DNA of 64,000 nt from positions 462,092 to 526,091 of the forward strand of contig NZ_JAVHJU010000004.1 in NCBI RefSeq assembly GCF_031082405.1, given 5' to 3'. Under the pieces are notes generated by a model. The model had not been told where the DNA came from, did no database searches, and saw nothing but the letters and a program-made list of their open reading frames with translations. The translations under genes and the position numbers were made by a program. Numbering within the stretch: the stretch's first letter is position 1; every line of letters starts with the position of its first letter. Positions 51,124 to 60,367 of this stretch are shown in pieces. Origin of the DNA: Amycolatopsis sp. A133 (GTDB lineage Bacteria; Actinomycetota; Actinomycetes; Mycobacteriales; Pseudonocardiaceae).

Positions 51124-52041
51124 ATGAATGACCCGTGGGGCATTTCCGGACCGGATTTTGTGGTCCTCTACATCGTGTTGCTCGGCGCGGCGCTGCTGGT
51201 CCGGGTCGTCGTGTCCGGGATCGTGCGCAGCCGCGCGATGCGGGCCGGCCGGGCGCCGGACGGCCCGCCGCCGACCGTGTACGAGCTCGCCTTCCTCGCC
51301 GGCGGCCCCGACCGGGCCACCGACGCGGCGATCGCGGCGCTGGTGGAACGCGGGCAGCTGCGCGTGAACAGCTACCAGCAGATCAGCAAGACCGGGACGC
51401 AGCCGGGCGAACCGCTGGAGCGGGCCGTCTTCGACGTCGCGAAGCTGAAGACGACCGCGATCATCCGGGCGAAGGTCCGCGGGTCCGCGGCGATGCGGGC
51501 CCTGGAGGAGCGCCTCGACCAGCGCGGCCTGCTGGTCTCGGCGGCGGCGAAGCGGCAGGCCCGGACGTTCGGCCTGCTCGCGCAGCTGGCCGTGCTGGCG
51601 CTGGGGGTGGTGCGGCTGGTCAACGGCATCTCCCTCGGCCGCCCGGTCGGGATCCTGGTGTTCCTGGTCGTCGTCGCGGCGGTGCTGGCGATCGTGGCGG
51701 CGGTCCGCCGGTCGAAGACCGGACCGCGGCAGCCGTCGGCCGCGGGGCAGCGCCTGCTCGGCCAGGCCCGGTCCGCGGCGAGCGGGCCGGTGCCGGCCGG
51801 GATGCTGGCCGGCGGCGTGCTGCTCGGCGGGGCCGCGGCCGCCGTCGCGCTGGGCGGCTGGTCGATGTACCCGGACGAGGAGCTGAGTGCGGCGCTGACC
51901 CCGCCGCCGTCGTCGTCGTTCGGCGGTGGTGGCTCGTCCGGCGGCGGGTCGTCCTGCAGCAGCGGGTCGTCGTGCTCGAGCTCGTCGTCGTGCAGCGGCG
52001 GGTCTTCGTGTGGCGGTGGCGGTGGGGGCTGCGGTGGGTGA
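51124..52041 (+). CDS. TIGR04222-type membrane protein with Cys/Ser/Gly-rich tail, second copy
   Basis: The 305-residue protein has the same layout: N-terminal helix, helical cytoplasmic part with a winged-helix-like [16 protein letters not shown], a membrane pair near 160-195, and a further hydrophobic stretch near 222-240. Its tail carries five Cys in SSC or GGC steps and is richer in Ser than the first copy. The ATG follows GAGGGGAGA. The Gly-Cys codons at its 3' end contain the start of the MNIO gene. Confidence 0.85.
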   Translation: MNDPWGISGPDFVVLYIVLLGAALLVRVVVSGIVRSRAMRAGRAPDGPPPTVYELAFLAGGPDRATDAAIAALVERGQLRVNSYQQISKTGTQPGEPLERAVFDVAKLKTTAIIRAKVRGSAAMRALEERLDQRGLLVSAAAKRQARTFGLLAQLAVLALGVVRLVNGISLGRPVGILVFLVVVAAVLAIVAAVRRSKTGPRQPSAAGQRLLGQARSAASGPVPAGMLAGGVLLGGAAAAVALGGWSMYPDEELSAALTPPPSSSFGGGGSSGGGSSCSSGSSCSSSSSCSGGSSCGGGGGGCGG

Positions 52042-52834
52042 GCTGGGCATCGGGATCGGCTGGCGGCACGAGCTGGACCTGTCCATCGCGCGGCTGCCGG
52101 GCGTCGACTGGGTCGAGGTCGTCGCCGAGAACCTGCACGCCGACCACCTGCCGGAGACGCTCGTGGCGCTGCGCGAGCGGGGCCTGCCGGTGCTGCCGCA
52201 CGCCGTCTCGCTGTCCCTCGGCGGAGCCGAACCCCTGGACACCGGCCGCGTCCAGCACCTCGCGGAGATCGCGCGGGCCCTGGACGCGCCGCTGGTCAGC
52301 GACCACGTGTGCTTCGTGCGCGCGGGCGGGCTCGACTCGGGGCACCTGATGCCGCTGCCCCGCACGCGCGAGGCACTGGACGTGCTGGTGGCGAACGTCC
52401 GGCTCGCCCAGTCCATCGTGGACGTCCCGTTCGCGCTGGAGAACATCGCCGCGGTGCTCGACTGGCCGGACGCCGAGCTGACCGAGGAGCAGTTCCTCAC
52501 CGAGCTGACCGAGCGGACCGGCTGCGGGCTGATCATCGACGTCGCGAACCTCTACGCCAACGCCCGCAACATCGGCACCGACCCGGCGGCGTTCCTGGAC
52601 GGCATCCCGTGGGAGCGGCTGGCGTACGTGCACATGGCGGGCGGCGTCGAGCGCGACGGCGTCTACCACGACACGCACGCGCACCCGGTGCTGCCGGAGG
52701 TGCTCGACCTGCTGGCCGAGCTGCGCCGCCGCACCGACCCGCCGGGCGTGCTCCTGGAACGCGACGACGACTACCCGGCTGACGACGAGCTGGCGGCGGA
52801 GCTGGCGGCCCTGCGGGCGGCGGTGACGGGGTGA
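52034..52834 (+). CDS. DUF692 multinuclear non-heme iron (MNIO) enzyme
   Basis: The 266-residue TIM-barrel protein has the DUF692 metal-ligand pattern in order: [52 protein letters not shown] and LERDDD. Characterised MNIO enzymes (MbnB, TglH, BufB types) oxidatively modify cysteines in peptides, working with a partner protein. The GTG at 52034 lies in the tail codons of the preceding gene, overlapping by eight bases, and its TGA overlaps the next GTG, so enzyme, candidate substrate and partner are made together. Confidence 0.9.
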   Translation: MGELGIGIGWRHELDLSIARLPGVDWVEVVAENLHADHLPETLVALRERGLPVLPHAVSLSLGGAEPLDTGRVQHLAEIARALDAPLVSDHVCFVRAGGLDSGHLMPLPRTREALDVLVANVRLAQSIVDVPFALENIAAVLDWPDAELTEEQFLTELTERTGCGLIIDVANLYANARNIGTDPAAFLDGIPWERLAYVHMAGGVERDGVYHDTHAHPVLPEVLDLLAELRRRTDPPGVLLERDDDYPADDELAAELAALRAAVTG

Positions 52835-53169
52835 GCCGCGAGGACCTGGCCCGGCGGCAGGCGGAACTGCTGCACGCGCTGCTGGCCGGCGGCCCGCCGC
52901 CGCCGGGTTTCGACGCCGCCCGGTTGCGGGTCGAGGCGACCGTGCTGCGGCGCAAGCACGGGCGGGTGCTGGCCTACCAGCGGCCCGAACTGGCCGAGGC
53001 ACTGGGCGACCGGTACGGGCCGCTGTTCGCGGAGTTCAGCGCGCAGCGGCCGAAGAAGGCGGCCGAGCGATCGGGGGCCTACGCGGACGAGTTCGTGACG
53101 TGGCTGATCGCGGGCGGCCACCTGCCGAAGCCGAAACGGGGCTGGCGGGCCCGGCTCCGGCGCCGTTAG
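52831..53169 (+). CDS. Small partner protein of the MNIO enzyme
   Basis: The 112-residue protein is helical, with [36 protein letters not shown] sequence at the start and a strongly basic C-terminus ([13 protein letters not shown]). Its first part recalls the short DNA-binding-like domain of DUF2063 proteins and similar MNIO partners, but it is much shorter. GTG overlaps the MNIO stop as GTGA. By analogy with MbnC and BufC it may present the substrate; that is inference. Confidence 0.72.
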   Translation: MSREDLARRQAELLHALLAGGPPPPGFDAARLRVEATVLRRKHGRVLAYQRPELAEALGDRYGPLFAEFSAQRPKKAAERSGAYADEFVTWLIAGGHLPKPKRGWRARLRRR

Positions 53170-53196
53170 GCCGTCCCGGTGCCCCGGGCGGCGGGG

Positions 53197-54123
53197 TCAG
53201 ACGGTGAGGACGACCTTGCCGCGGAGGTGCCCGCGCTCGAGCAGCCGGTGCGCGTCGGCGATGCGCTCGAACGGGAACGTCTCCTGCACGTGGACCCGCA
53301 GCTTGCCCTGGTCGACGAGTCCGGCGAGACCGCGCAGGGCGACCGGGTCGGGGTCGACCCCGATGCCGCTGAAGCGCATTCCGGCCGCCTCGTACTTCGC
53401 GATGAGCGCCACGTCCTCCTCGGCGACCGCCGTCACCAGGTGACCGCCGGGGCGGAGCACGGCCAGCGACCGCTCGGCGGTTTCGCCGCCGATCGTGTCG
53501 AGCACGACGTCGATGTCGCGGACGGCCTCGGCGAAGTCGACCGCGGTGTAGTCGATCACTTCGTCGGCGCCGAAGCCTTCGACGAACTCCCGCTTGCCCG
53601 GGCCGGCGGTGGTGGTCACGTGCGCGCCGAGCGCCTTGGCGAGCTGGATCGCGAGGTGGCCGACGCCGCCGCCACCGCCGTGGACCAGGACGCGGTCGCC
53701 CGCGGTCACGCCGCCGAGGTCGACGAGACCCTGCCACGCGGTCAGCCCGGCGATGGGCAACGCCGCTGCCTCGACGTGGGAGAGCGACGCCGGCTTGCGC
53801 GTCAGGTGCAGGGCCGGCGCGGCGACGGCTTCGGCGTACGCGTTGGCCGCCCGGGGGAACAGCGGCATCCCGAACACCTCGTCGCCGGGCCGGAACCGCC
53901 ACGTCTGCGCCTCTTCGACCACGCCGCTGATGTCCCAGCCGAGGACGAACGGCGGCGGGCCGAGCAGCGGGAACTCGCCGGCGCGCAGGCGCGGTTCGAG
54001 GGGGTTCAGCCCGATCGCCTCGACGCGGACGAGGACCTCGGCCGGCTGGGCCCGTGGCTCGGGCGCGTCGACGATGGTGAGGACCTCGGGGCCCCCGAAG
54101 GTGTGCTGGGTGATGGTTCGCAT
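53197..54123 (-). CDS. Medium-chain NADPH-dependent oxidoreductase (quinone reductase-like)
   Basis: The 308-residue protein has the alcohol dehydrogenase-like N-terminal barrel (ALNP-like AIGLNPLEPRLRAG) and the nucleotide-binding loop VHGGGGGVGHLAIQLAKALGA. There are no catalytic zinc ligands, which places it with the quinone oxidoreductases. The ATG at 54123 follows GGAG. It is divergent from the AraC-type regulator, which may control it. Confidence 0.9.
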   Translation of the reverse strand: MRTITQHTFGGPEVLTIVDAPEPRAQPAEVLVRVEAIGLNPLEPRLRAGEFPLLGPPPFVLGWDISGVVEEAQTWRFRPGDEVFGMPLFPRAANAYAEAVAAPALHLTRKPASLSHVEAAALPIAGLTAWQGLVDLGGVTAGDRVLVHGGGGGVGHLAIQLAKALGAHVTTTAGPGKREFVEGFGADEVIDYTAVDFAEAVRDIDVVLDTIGGETAERSLAVLRPGGHLVTAVAEEDVALIAKYEAAGMRFSGIGVDPDPVALRGLAGLVDQGKLRVHVQETFPFERIADAHRLLERGHLRGKVVLTV

Positions 54124-54202
54124 GACTCCACGATGGCCGCCCCCGGAACGGCGTACCACCGGTGTCCGGACAGGAAATTCCGGAAACCCGCCACAGCGGG
54201 GC

Positions 54203-54208
54203 TAGGCT
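54203..54208 (+). promoter_or_regulatory. Leaderless -10 element of the AraC-type gene
   Basis: TAGGCT, seven bases before the GTG at 54216. Confidence 0.5.
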
Positions 54209-54215
54209 GGACGGC

Positions 54216-55013
54216 GTGTCCGAACCCGTCCCCGAGCCGGTGTTGTCGGCGGGTGATCCGCCGGTCTGCGAGCCCTTGGCCCACGGCCAGGACATCGCCG
54301 CGCACTTCCACGACTTCGGCCAGCTCAGGTACGCCGCCTCCGGGGCGCTGGTCACCACCACCGAGGCCGGCACCTGGGTGGCGCCGGCGAACCGCATCAC
54401 CTGGGTGCCGGCTTTCCACGTCCACCGCAGCCGCTCGCACGGCGAGACCGACGTCCGGCTGCTCCGGGTTCCGGCGGAACCGGCCGGGCGGCTGCCCGCG
54501 GAACCTTCGGTGTTCGCGGCCAGTGCGTTGCTGCGCGAGGCTTACCTGGCCCTGGCCGGCGACCACGACCCGGACGGCAGCCCCCGCGCGCGGCTGCTGC
54601 TCGAGGTCGTCATCGAGGAACTCGCTCGCGCCCGGCGGGAACCACTGCGCCTCCCGGAGCCGGGCGACGCTCGCCTCAAGGCCGTCACCGACCTGCTGCA
54701 CGCCGATCCGGCGAGCCCGGCGACCCTGGCGGCGCTGGGACGCCGGACCGGCTCGAGCGAGCGGACCCTCAGCCGCCTGTTCGGCAGCGAACTGTCGATG
54801 AGCTTCCACCAGTGGCGCACGCTGCTGCGGGTCCAGCGGGCCCTGCTCGAACTCGGCGAGGGCACCTCGGTCACCGACACCGCGATCCGGCTGGGCTGGG
54901 CGAACCCGGGCAGCTTCATCGAAGCCTTCACCCACCTCGTCGGTCAGACACCGGGCCGCTACCGCGCCGCGGCGCGCCTGCCGCAGCTCGTCGTGAGTGG
55001 TAAGGCGGGTTAG
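54216..55013 (+). CDS. AraC-family transcriptional regulator
   Basis: The 265-residue protein has an N-terminal cupin-like sensing domain (HFHDFGQLRYAASG ... WVPAFHVHRSRSHG) and a C-terminal pair of helix-turn-helix motifs (LAALGRRTGSSERTLSRLF and DTAIRLGWANPGSFIEAFTHLVGQTPGRYR). This is the layout of single-cupin AraC regulators such as those near oxidoreductases. The divergent oxidoreductase is the probable target. Its stop codon lies inside a terminator hairpin. Confidence 0.92.
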   Translation: MSEPVPEPVLSAGDPPVCEPLAHGQDIAAHFHDFGQLRYAASGALVTTTEAGTWVAPANRITWVPAFHVHRSRSHGETDVRLLRVPAEPAGRLPAEPSVFAASALLREAYLALAGDHDPDGSPRARLLLEVVIEELARARREPLRLPEPGDARLKAVTDLLHADPASPATLAALGRRTGSSERTLSRLFGSELSMSFHQWRTLLRVQRALLELGEGTSVTDTAIRLGWANPGSFIEAFTHLVGQTPGRYRAAARLPQLVVSGKAG

Positions 55014-55034
55014 AACCCGCTTTACCACTCACGA
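54991..55034. terminator. Bidirectional hairpin overlapping the end of the AraC-type gene
   Basis: TCGTGAGTGGTAAGGCGGGT pairs with ACCCGCTTTACCACTCACGA, with a single G-T wobble and a very short loop. The stop codon of the regulator is in the loop, and the convergent CoA transferase gene ends nine bases further on. Confidence 0.85.
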
Positions 55035-55042
55035 CCGGCTGC

Positions 55043-56380
55043 TCAGGGCGTCCAGGTCGGTTTGTCGACTCCCGGCACCCGCGTCCCGAACTCCCAGTAC
55101 GGCTCGGCGCCCGGCAGGCCGCCGGCCATCCGCACCCGCGTCAGCCGCCCGTAACCGCTGTCCGCTTCCTCCAGCAAGTCGCGGTGATCGACGTCGGCAG
55201 CGGCAGAATCCTTGCGGCCCAGGGAATCCAGCCAGTGGCCCGTGCCCGCCAGCGAAAGCCGGGCCCGCCACGTGCCGCCGTCGGTGACCTGGCGGCGCAA
55301 CGCCGTCATCACCGCCGCCGCCGTGAGCCAGCCCGTCGCGTGGTCCAGCGCCTGGACCGGCAGCGGCGACGGCGGGTCGCCCCAGGCCAGGCCGCTCGAC
55401 ATCTGGACCAGGCTGTCGAACCCGCGCCGCCGCGCCCACGGGCCTTCCCACCCGTACGCGCTCAGCTCCGCGACCACCAGGCCCGGCCGCAGTTCGGCCA
55501 GCTCCTCCGGGCCGAAGCCGATCTTCGCCAGCGCACCCGGGCGGAACGACTGCACCAGCACGTCGGCCCGGCTGATCAGCTTCTTGAGCCGCGCGCGGCC
55601 GCCTTCGGTGTCCAGCGCGACGAACGCCGAGCGCTTGCCCTGGTTCGTGTCCCGCACCAGCGCCTCGACCCGCGGCAGGTGCGCCGCCCCGATGTGCAGG
55701 ACGTCGGCGCCGTGGGCGGCCAGCACCCGGCCGGCCACCGGCCCGGCGAGCACGTGCGTCAGCTCCAGGACGCGGATCCCGCCCAGCGGCCGGTCCGAGT
55801 AGAACAGCGTCCGCTTCGGCGCGTCCCCGAGCGGGGCCAGGTCCACCAGCGGCAAGGACGCCACGGCCGCGCCTTGGGGGTGCGCGGCCCAGTCTTCGGG
55901 CGAGCGCAGCTCGGCGGCCGCTCCCCCGGCGCTGACGACGGCGTGCTCGACCTCCCGCGCGCTCCGCCCCGCGACGGCCTTCGCGACCGCCTCCCGGGTG
56001 CCGGGTACGCCGAGGCCCCAGCAGATCGCCGCTTCGTGCCGCGGGTAGTTCGCGTGCAGGCGGACCCAGCCGTCGGCGGTGCGGTAGTCGCCCGACAGCG
56101 GCGCCCAGGCCGGTTCCGCGCCGGCGCCGTCCACCCGCAGCAGCTGCTCGCTCCGGAACGCCGCCGCCGCGTGCCGCGTGTCCGCCGTGACGACACCCGG
56201 CTCGATCTCGCGCAGCTTGAGCATTTCCGCGGCCGCCAGCGTCGCGGCCGCGATCGTCGCGGAAGCCGCCGCCGCCACCCGGTACTCACCGGGCAGGACG
56301 TCTTCGGTGCCGGTCAGCTCGAACGGTCCGGGCTTCGACCCGGTGAGGGCGTGCCAGACGCCCTCGACGATGTCGCGCAC
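55043..56380 (-). CDS. CaiB/BaiF-family CoA transferase
   Basis: The 445-residue protein has the family III CoA-transferase pattern in its C-terminal half: LGGIRVLELTHVLAGPVAGRVLAAHGADVLHI, DTNQGKRSAFVALDTEGG, VQSFRPGALAKIGFG and RGFDSLVQMSSGLAWG with the likely catalytic Asp. It would move CoA between carboxylic acids. The GTG at 56380 shares one base with the TAG of chdC (TAGTG), tying it to the heme operon. Why a CoA transferase is there is not clear. Confidence 0.88.
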   Translation of the reverse strand: MRDIVEGVWHALTGSKPGPFELTGTEDVLPGEYRVAAAASATIAAATLAAAEMLKLREIEPGVVTADTRHAAAAFRSEQLLRVDGAGAEPAWAPLSGDYRTADGWVRLHANYPRHEAAICWGLGVPGTREAVAKAVAGRSAREVEHAVVSAGGAAAELRSPEDWAAHPQGAAVASLPLVDLAPLGDAPKRTLFYSDRPLGGIRVLELTHVLAGPVAGRVLAAHGADVLHIGAAHLPRVEALVRDTNQGKRSAFVALDTEGGRARLKKLISRADVLVQSFRPGALAKIGFGPEELAELRPGLVVAELSAYGWEGPWARRRGFDSLVQMSSGLAWGDPPSPLPVQALDHATGWLTAAAVMTALRRQVTDGGTWRARLSLAGTGHWLDSLGRKDSAAADVDHRDLLEEADSGYGRLTRVRMAGGLPGAEPYWEFGTRVPGVDKPTWTP

Positions 56381-57072
56381 TACGGGAGGGCCGCGACGAG
56401 CTCGGCGGGCGGCACGCGGGTGCCGGTGTAGAACGGGATTTCCTCGCGCACGTGCAGCCGCGCCTCGGTACCGCGCAGGTGGCGCATGAGGTCGACGATC
56501 CGGTGCAGCTCGTCGGCCTCGAAGGCGAGGATCCACTCGTAGTCGCCCAGCGCGAACGACGCGACGGTGTTCGCACGCACGTCCGGGTAGTCGCGGGCTT
56601 CCTTGCCGTGGTCGGCGAGCATCTTGCGGCGGTCGGCGTCCGGCAGCAGGTACCACTCGTAGGACCGCACGAACGGGTAGACGCAGATGTACTTGCGGGC
56701 CTCTTCCCCGGCCAGGAACGCCGGGATGTGGCTCTTGTTGAACTCGGCGGGCCGGTGCAGCGCGGTCTGGCTCCAGACCGGCGTCGCCGCGCGGCCGAGC
56801 GGGGTCCGGCGGAACCCGGTGTAGGCGGCCTGGACCTGCTCGATCTCCTCGGCGTGCCACCAGATCATGAAATCGGCGTCGGCCCGCAGCGCGGAGAGGT
56901 CGTAGACACCGCGGACGGTGACGCCCTTGGCCTCCAGGCCGTCCAGGTACTCCGCGGTCTCGCGGCCGGCCGTCCCGCGGTCCTCGCCCAGCCGGCCCGG
57001 CTCGATCCGGAAGACCGACCAGGTGGTGTAGCGGATGGTGTCGTTGAGCTCGTTGTAGTTGACCCGCGCCAT
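56380..57072 (-). CDS. hemQ: Coproheme decarboxylase (HemQ/ChdC)
   Basis: The 230-residue chlorite dismutase-family protein makes heme b from coproheme with hydrogen peroxide. It has [16 protein letters not shown]-like [17 protein letters not shown] with the proximal-side residues, and [14 protein letters not shown]. This is the last step of the coproporphyrin-dependent pathway of Gram-positive bacteria. It is encoded downstream of hemE and cgoX. The ATG at 57072 has no strong ribosome site. Confidence 0.95.
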   Translation of the reverse strand: MARVNYNELNDTIRYTTWSVFRIEPGRLGEDRGTAGRETAEYLDGLEAKGVTVRGVYDLSALRADADFMIWWHAEEIEQVQAAYTGFRRTPLGRAATPVWSQTALHRPAEFNKSHIPAFLAGEEARKYICVYPFVRSYEWYLLPDADRRKMLADHGKEARDYPDVRANTVASFALGDYEWILAFEADELHRIVDLMRHLRGTEARLHVREEIPFYTGTRVPPAELVAALP

Positions 57073-57187
57073 GGGTCCATCCTGTCACCGCGGCGGCCCG
57101 GCCGCTGCCACGGGTCAGGTGAGAGCACTCACGAAGCCCGGCGGGCCGGCACCCCGGCCGCCCGGCCGAGCGGCGACCGTCCGGACC

Positions 57188-57248
57188 GAGGTCGCGAATG
57201 ACTCATTCGGGACCTCGGAGGTCGCGAATGAGTCATTCGCGACCTCCC
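57188..57248. repeat. Intergenic palindromic repeat, AATGACTCATT family, copy 3
   Basis: Two tandem 30-base units begin at 57189 and 57219. The second, from GAGGTCGCGAATGA through TCATTCGCGACCTC, is a perfect 29-base palindrome centred on one G. The stop codon and the last three codons (Gly-Arg-Glu) of the cgoX gene lie inside this unit. Confidence 0.8.
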
Positions 57249-58648
57249 GGATCCGTCAGGTGGGCCGCGATCCGCTGGGCCGCCGCCTCCGCGGTCGCCA
57301 CGCACGCCGGCAGCCCGACGCCGTGCAGGGTCGCCCCGGCGATCGCCAGTCCCGGCACCTCCGCCACGGCCTTCTCGATCCGCTCGACCCGGTCGAGGTG
57401 CCCGGTGCCGTACTGCGGCAGCCCGCCGCCCCACCGCGTCACCAGCGTCTCCACCGGTGCCGCCGTCACGCCCGTCAGCCGGGCGAGGTCGTCGCGGACC
57501 ACGCGGACCAGCTCGACGTCGTCGGCCCGCAGCGCGCCCGGCTCGCCGAACCGGCCGACCGAACCGCGGACCAGCACCGGGCCGGTGCCGAAGTGGGCCC
57601 ACTTGCGCGAAGAGAACGTGAACGCCTTCGACGCGTACGGCTTGCCCGAGGCGTCGCTTTCGCCGGCGCCGATCAGGATCCCCGAGGCCCCGGGCAGCGC
57701 GGTGCCGGGCGGCAGCGCCAGCGCGACCACGGCCATCGACGCCAGTTCGACCTCGCCGAAGGCCGCCGAAGCCGCCGGGACGAGGTCGGCGAGCAGGCGG
57801 CGGGCCGACGGCGCGGGCACCGCGAGCACCACCGCGTCGGCGTCGGCGAGGTTGTCCGCCGGCGCGTGGGCGGCCGGCGCCGCGCCGATGCGCAGCCGCC
57901 ACCCGTCGCCGTGGCGCTCGATGTCGCACACGGGCAGGCCGGTCCGCAGCTCGGCGCCGGACGCCGCGGTGAGCCGGTCGATCACCGTGCCGAGGCCGCC
58001 CGGCACGGTGCCGAACACCGGCGCCGTCGAAGGGTTCGCGGGCAGCTGGGCGGCCGCCGCCGCGGTCAGCGAGCCCGCGCCCGCGGCCAGTGCGGAGGCC
58101 AGGCCGGGCATGGTCGCGCGCAGGCCGAGGCCGTCGGCCCCGCCCGCGTAGACGCCGCCGAGCAGCGGGTCGACCAGCCGGTCCACCAGTTCGTCGCCGA
58201 AGCGCTCCCGCAGCAGCGGCCCCAGCGGCACGTCCCCGCCCGGCAGCCGCAGCCCGGGCAGCGACGGCTCGGCCTCGACGGCGCGGCGCCCCGCCTCGGA
58301 AAGCACGCCGGCCACCGACTCCGCCGACGCCGGCACGCCCATGACCGTGCCGGGCGGCAGCCCGGTGACGGCGCCGCCGGCGTGGATCTTCGCGCGGGCC
58401 TTCGTCGGGTGCACGACGTCCAGCCCGAGCTCGCGGACCAGCGCGAGCATCTCGGGGCGGCGGACGAGGAACGCCTCGGCGCCGACGTCGTAGGGCACCC
58501 CGGCGAGCTCGGCCGTGCGCAGCTTCCCGCCCGGCGCCGTCGTCTTCTCGAAGACGGTGATCTCGGCTTCGGGGCCGAGCAGCCGCCGCAGCCGGTACGC
58601 CGCGGTCAGCCCGGAAACGCCGCCCCCGACGACCGCGACGCGCTTCAC
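57233..58648 (-). CDS. hemG: Coproporphyrinogen III oxidase (HemY/CgoX type)
   Basis: The 471-residue FAD protein has the N-terminal dinucleotide motif [28 protein letters not shown], and the C-terminal [17 protein letters not shown] typical of HemY. In actinobacteria this enzyme oxidises coproporphyrinogen. The GTG at 58648 overlaps the hemE stop (GTGA). Its C-terminus ends within a palindromic repeat, so its last residues come from that element. The gene is also called cgoX or hemY. Confidence 0.94.
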   Translation of the reverse strand: MKRVAVVGGGVSGLTAAYRLRRLLGPEAEITVFEKTTAPGGKLRTAELAGVPYDVGAEAFLVRRPEMLALVRELGLDVVHPTKARAKIHAGGAVTGLPPGTVMGVPASAESVAGVLSEAGRRAVEAEPSLPGLRLPGGDVPLGPLLRERFGDELVDRLVDPLLGGVYAGGADGLGLRATMPGLASALAAGAGSLTAAAAAQLPANPSTAPVFGTVPGGLGTVIDRLTAASGAELRTGLPVCDIERHGDGWRLRIGAAPAAHAPADNLADADAVVLAVPAPSARRLLADLVPAASAAFGEVELASMAVVALALPPGTALPGASGILIGAGESDASGKPYASKAFTFSSRKWAHFGTGPVLVRGSVGRFGEPGALRADDVELVRVVRDDLARLTGVTAAPVETLVTRWGGGLPQYGTGHLDRVERIEKAVAEVPGLAIAGATLHGVGLPACVATAEAAAQRIAAHLTDPGGRE

Positions 58649-59715
58649 AGCTCGTGCACCAGCCCGACCACGCGGGTCAGCACGTCGGGGTCGACCCCCG
58701 GCAGCACGCCGTGGCCCAGGTTGAAGATGTGCCCGTCGGCCGCCTTGCCCTCTTCGGCGATCCGCCGGACCTCGGCCTCCAGCACCGGCCACGAAGCGTG
58801 CAGCAGAGCCGGGTCGAGGTTGCCCTGCACGACCGCCCGCCCGCCGAGGCGCCGCACGGCTTCGTCCAGCGGGATCCGCCAGTCGACGCCGACCACGTCG
58901 GCGCCCGCGTCCCGCATCGCCGCCAGCAGCTCGCCGGTGCCGACCCCGAAGTGGATCCGCGGCACGCCGTAGGAGGCGACGCCGTCGAGGACCTTCGCCG
59001 AGTGCGGCAGCACGAACTCGCGGTAGTCCCGCTCGGACAGCGCCCCGGCCCAGGAGTCGAACAGCTGGACCGCGTCGACGCCGGCGTCGAGCTGCGCGCG
59101 CAGGAACGTCAGCGCGACGTCGGCCAGGCGGCCGGCCAGCTCGTGCCACAGCGCCGGCTCGGAGTGCATCAGCGCCTTGGTGTGCTCGTGGTTGCGGCTC
59201 GGGCCGCCCTCGATGAGGTAGCTGGCCAGCGTGAACGGCGCGCCCGCGAAGCCGATCAGCGGGGTGTCGCCGAGCCGCTCGACCAGGAGCCGGACGCCGT
59301 CGGCCACCTGGGCGACCTGCCCGGGTTCGAGCTCCGGCAGCGCTTTGACGGCGGCGAGGTCGCGCACCGGCGCCGCGGCCACCGGCCCGGTGCCGGGCAC
59401 GATGTCGATGTCGACGCCGGCGGCCTTGAGCGGCACCACGATGTCGCTGAAGAGGATCGCCGCGTCGACGCCGTGGCGGCGGACCGGCTGCAGCGTGATC
59501 TCGGCCAGCATCTCGGGGTCGAAACAGGCGTCGAGCATGGGCACGCCCTCGCGCAGCGCGCGGTACTCGGGCAGCGAACGACCGGCCTGGCGCATGAACC
59601 AGACGGGCGTGCGTGCCGGGCGTTCGCCGCGCGCGGCGGCCAGGAACGGGGCTTCGGGCAGCTCGCGGCGGCCGGACGTGGCGGATCGGCGCGGCAGGGG
59701 CGTGGTCTGAGACAT
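58645..59715 (-). CDS. hemE: Uroporphyrinogen decarboxylase
   Basis: The 356-residue enzyme converts uroporphyrinogen III to coproporphyrinogen III. It has the signature [13 protein letters not shown] near residue 40, [26 protein letters not shown] and [14 protein letters not shown]. The ATG at 59715 is chosen for length; an upstream extension is not supported. It is the first gene of the hemE-cgoX-chdC-CoA transferase operon. The DUF3000 gene is divergent. Confidence 0.96.
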   Translation of the reverse strand: MSQTTPLPRRSATSGRRELPEAPFLAAARGERPARTPVWFMRQAGRSLPEYRALREGVPMLDACFDPEMLAEITLQPVRRHGVDAAILFSDIVVPLKAAGVDIDIVPGTGPVAAAPVRDLAAVKALPELEPGQVAQVADGVRLLVERLGDTPLIGFAGAPFTLASYLIEGGPSRNHEHTKALMHSEPALWHELAGRLADVALTFLRAQLDAGVDAVQLFDSWAGALSERDYREFVLPHSAKVLDGVASYGVPRIHFGVGTGELLAAMRDAGADVVGVDWRIPLDEAVRRLGGRAVVQGNLDPALLHASWPVLEAEVRRIAEEGKAADGHIFNLGHGVLPGVDPDVLTRVVGLVHEL

Positions 59716-59791
59716 CGCCGTCAATCGTGCCACGAGCCCGGGAGGGCCGTTCTCTCGGCGCGCCTGCGCCCGCAACTGGGCGTGCCCGCCC

Positions 59792-59797
59792 TAAAGT
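59792..59797 (+). promoter_or_regulatory. Leaderless -10 element of the DUF3000 gene
   Basis: TAAAGT, six bases before the GTG at 59804. Confidence 0.5.
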
Positions 59798-59803
59798 CGG
59801 CGC

Positions 59804-60367
59804 GTGACCGCGATGACGCCAGTGCCCGAACTCTTCCGCGAAGCAGTCGCGGCGCTGCAGTCCGTCCGGCCCCGCCCGGAGGTGCTGCTGGAGCCGATGC
59901 GCCCGCCGCAGCGGCTCGCGCCGTGGTCGTACGCGGTCAGCTGCGAAGTGTCCGGGCCCGCCGACGTGCTGGCGTCGGGACGGCTGGTCCTGCTGCACGA
60001 CCCGGACGGCCAGGACGGCTGGGACGGCGTGCTGCGTCTCGTCATGTACGTGCGCGCGGAACTGGACCGGGAACTGGCGACGGACCCGTTCCTGCCGGCC
60101 GTCGGCTGGTCCTGGCTGACCGACGCGCTCGAGGTGTCCGGGGCGAGCTGGAAGGCACTGGGCGGCACGGTGACCGAGACGTCGTCGGCCCGCTTCGGCG
60201 ACCTCTCCGGGCCGGCCCGGACCGACGACCTCGAGCTGCGGGCGTCGTGGACCCCGGCGGACGACGAGCTGCTGCCGCACGGGCAGGCGTTCTGCCAGGT
60301 GATGGCCAGCGTCGTCGGCCTGCCCCCGGTCGGGGTGACCCTCTTCGGGCAGCGCCAGGGCTCCTGA
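59804..60367 (+). CDS. DUF3000 family protein
   Basis: The 187-residue protein matches the actinobacterial DUF3000 pattern (FREAVAALQSVRPRPEVLLEPMRPPQRLAPWSYAV ... WLTDALEVSG). Function unknown. It lies between the heme operon and ribonuclease D, as its counterpart does in mycobacteria, although here a response regulator gene is inserted before ribonuclease D. The GTG start fits a leaderless transcript. Confidence 0.88.
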   Translation: MTAMTPVPELFREAVAALQSVRPRPEVLLEPMRPPQRLAPWSYAVSCEVSGPADVLASGRLVLLHDPDGQDGWDGVLRLVMYVRAELDRELATDPFLPAVGWSWLTDALEVSGASWKALGGTVTETSSARFGDLSGPARTDDLELRASWTPADDELLPHGQAFCQVMASVVGLPPVGVTLFGQRQGS

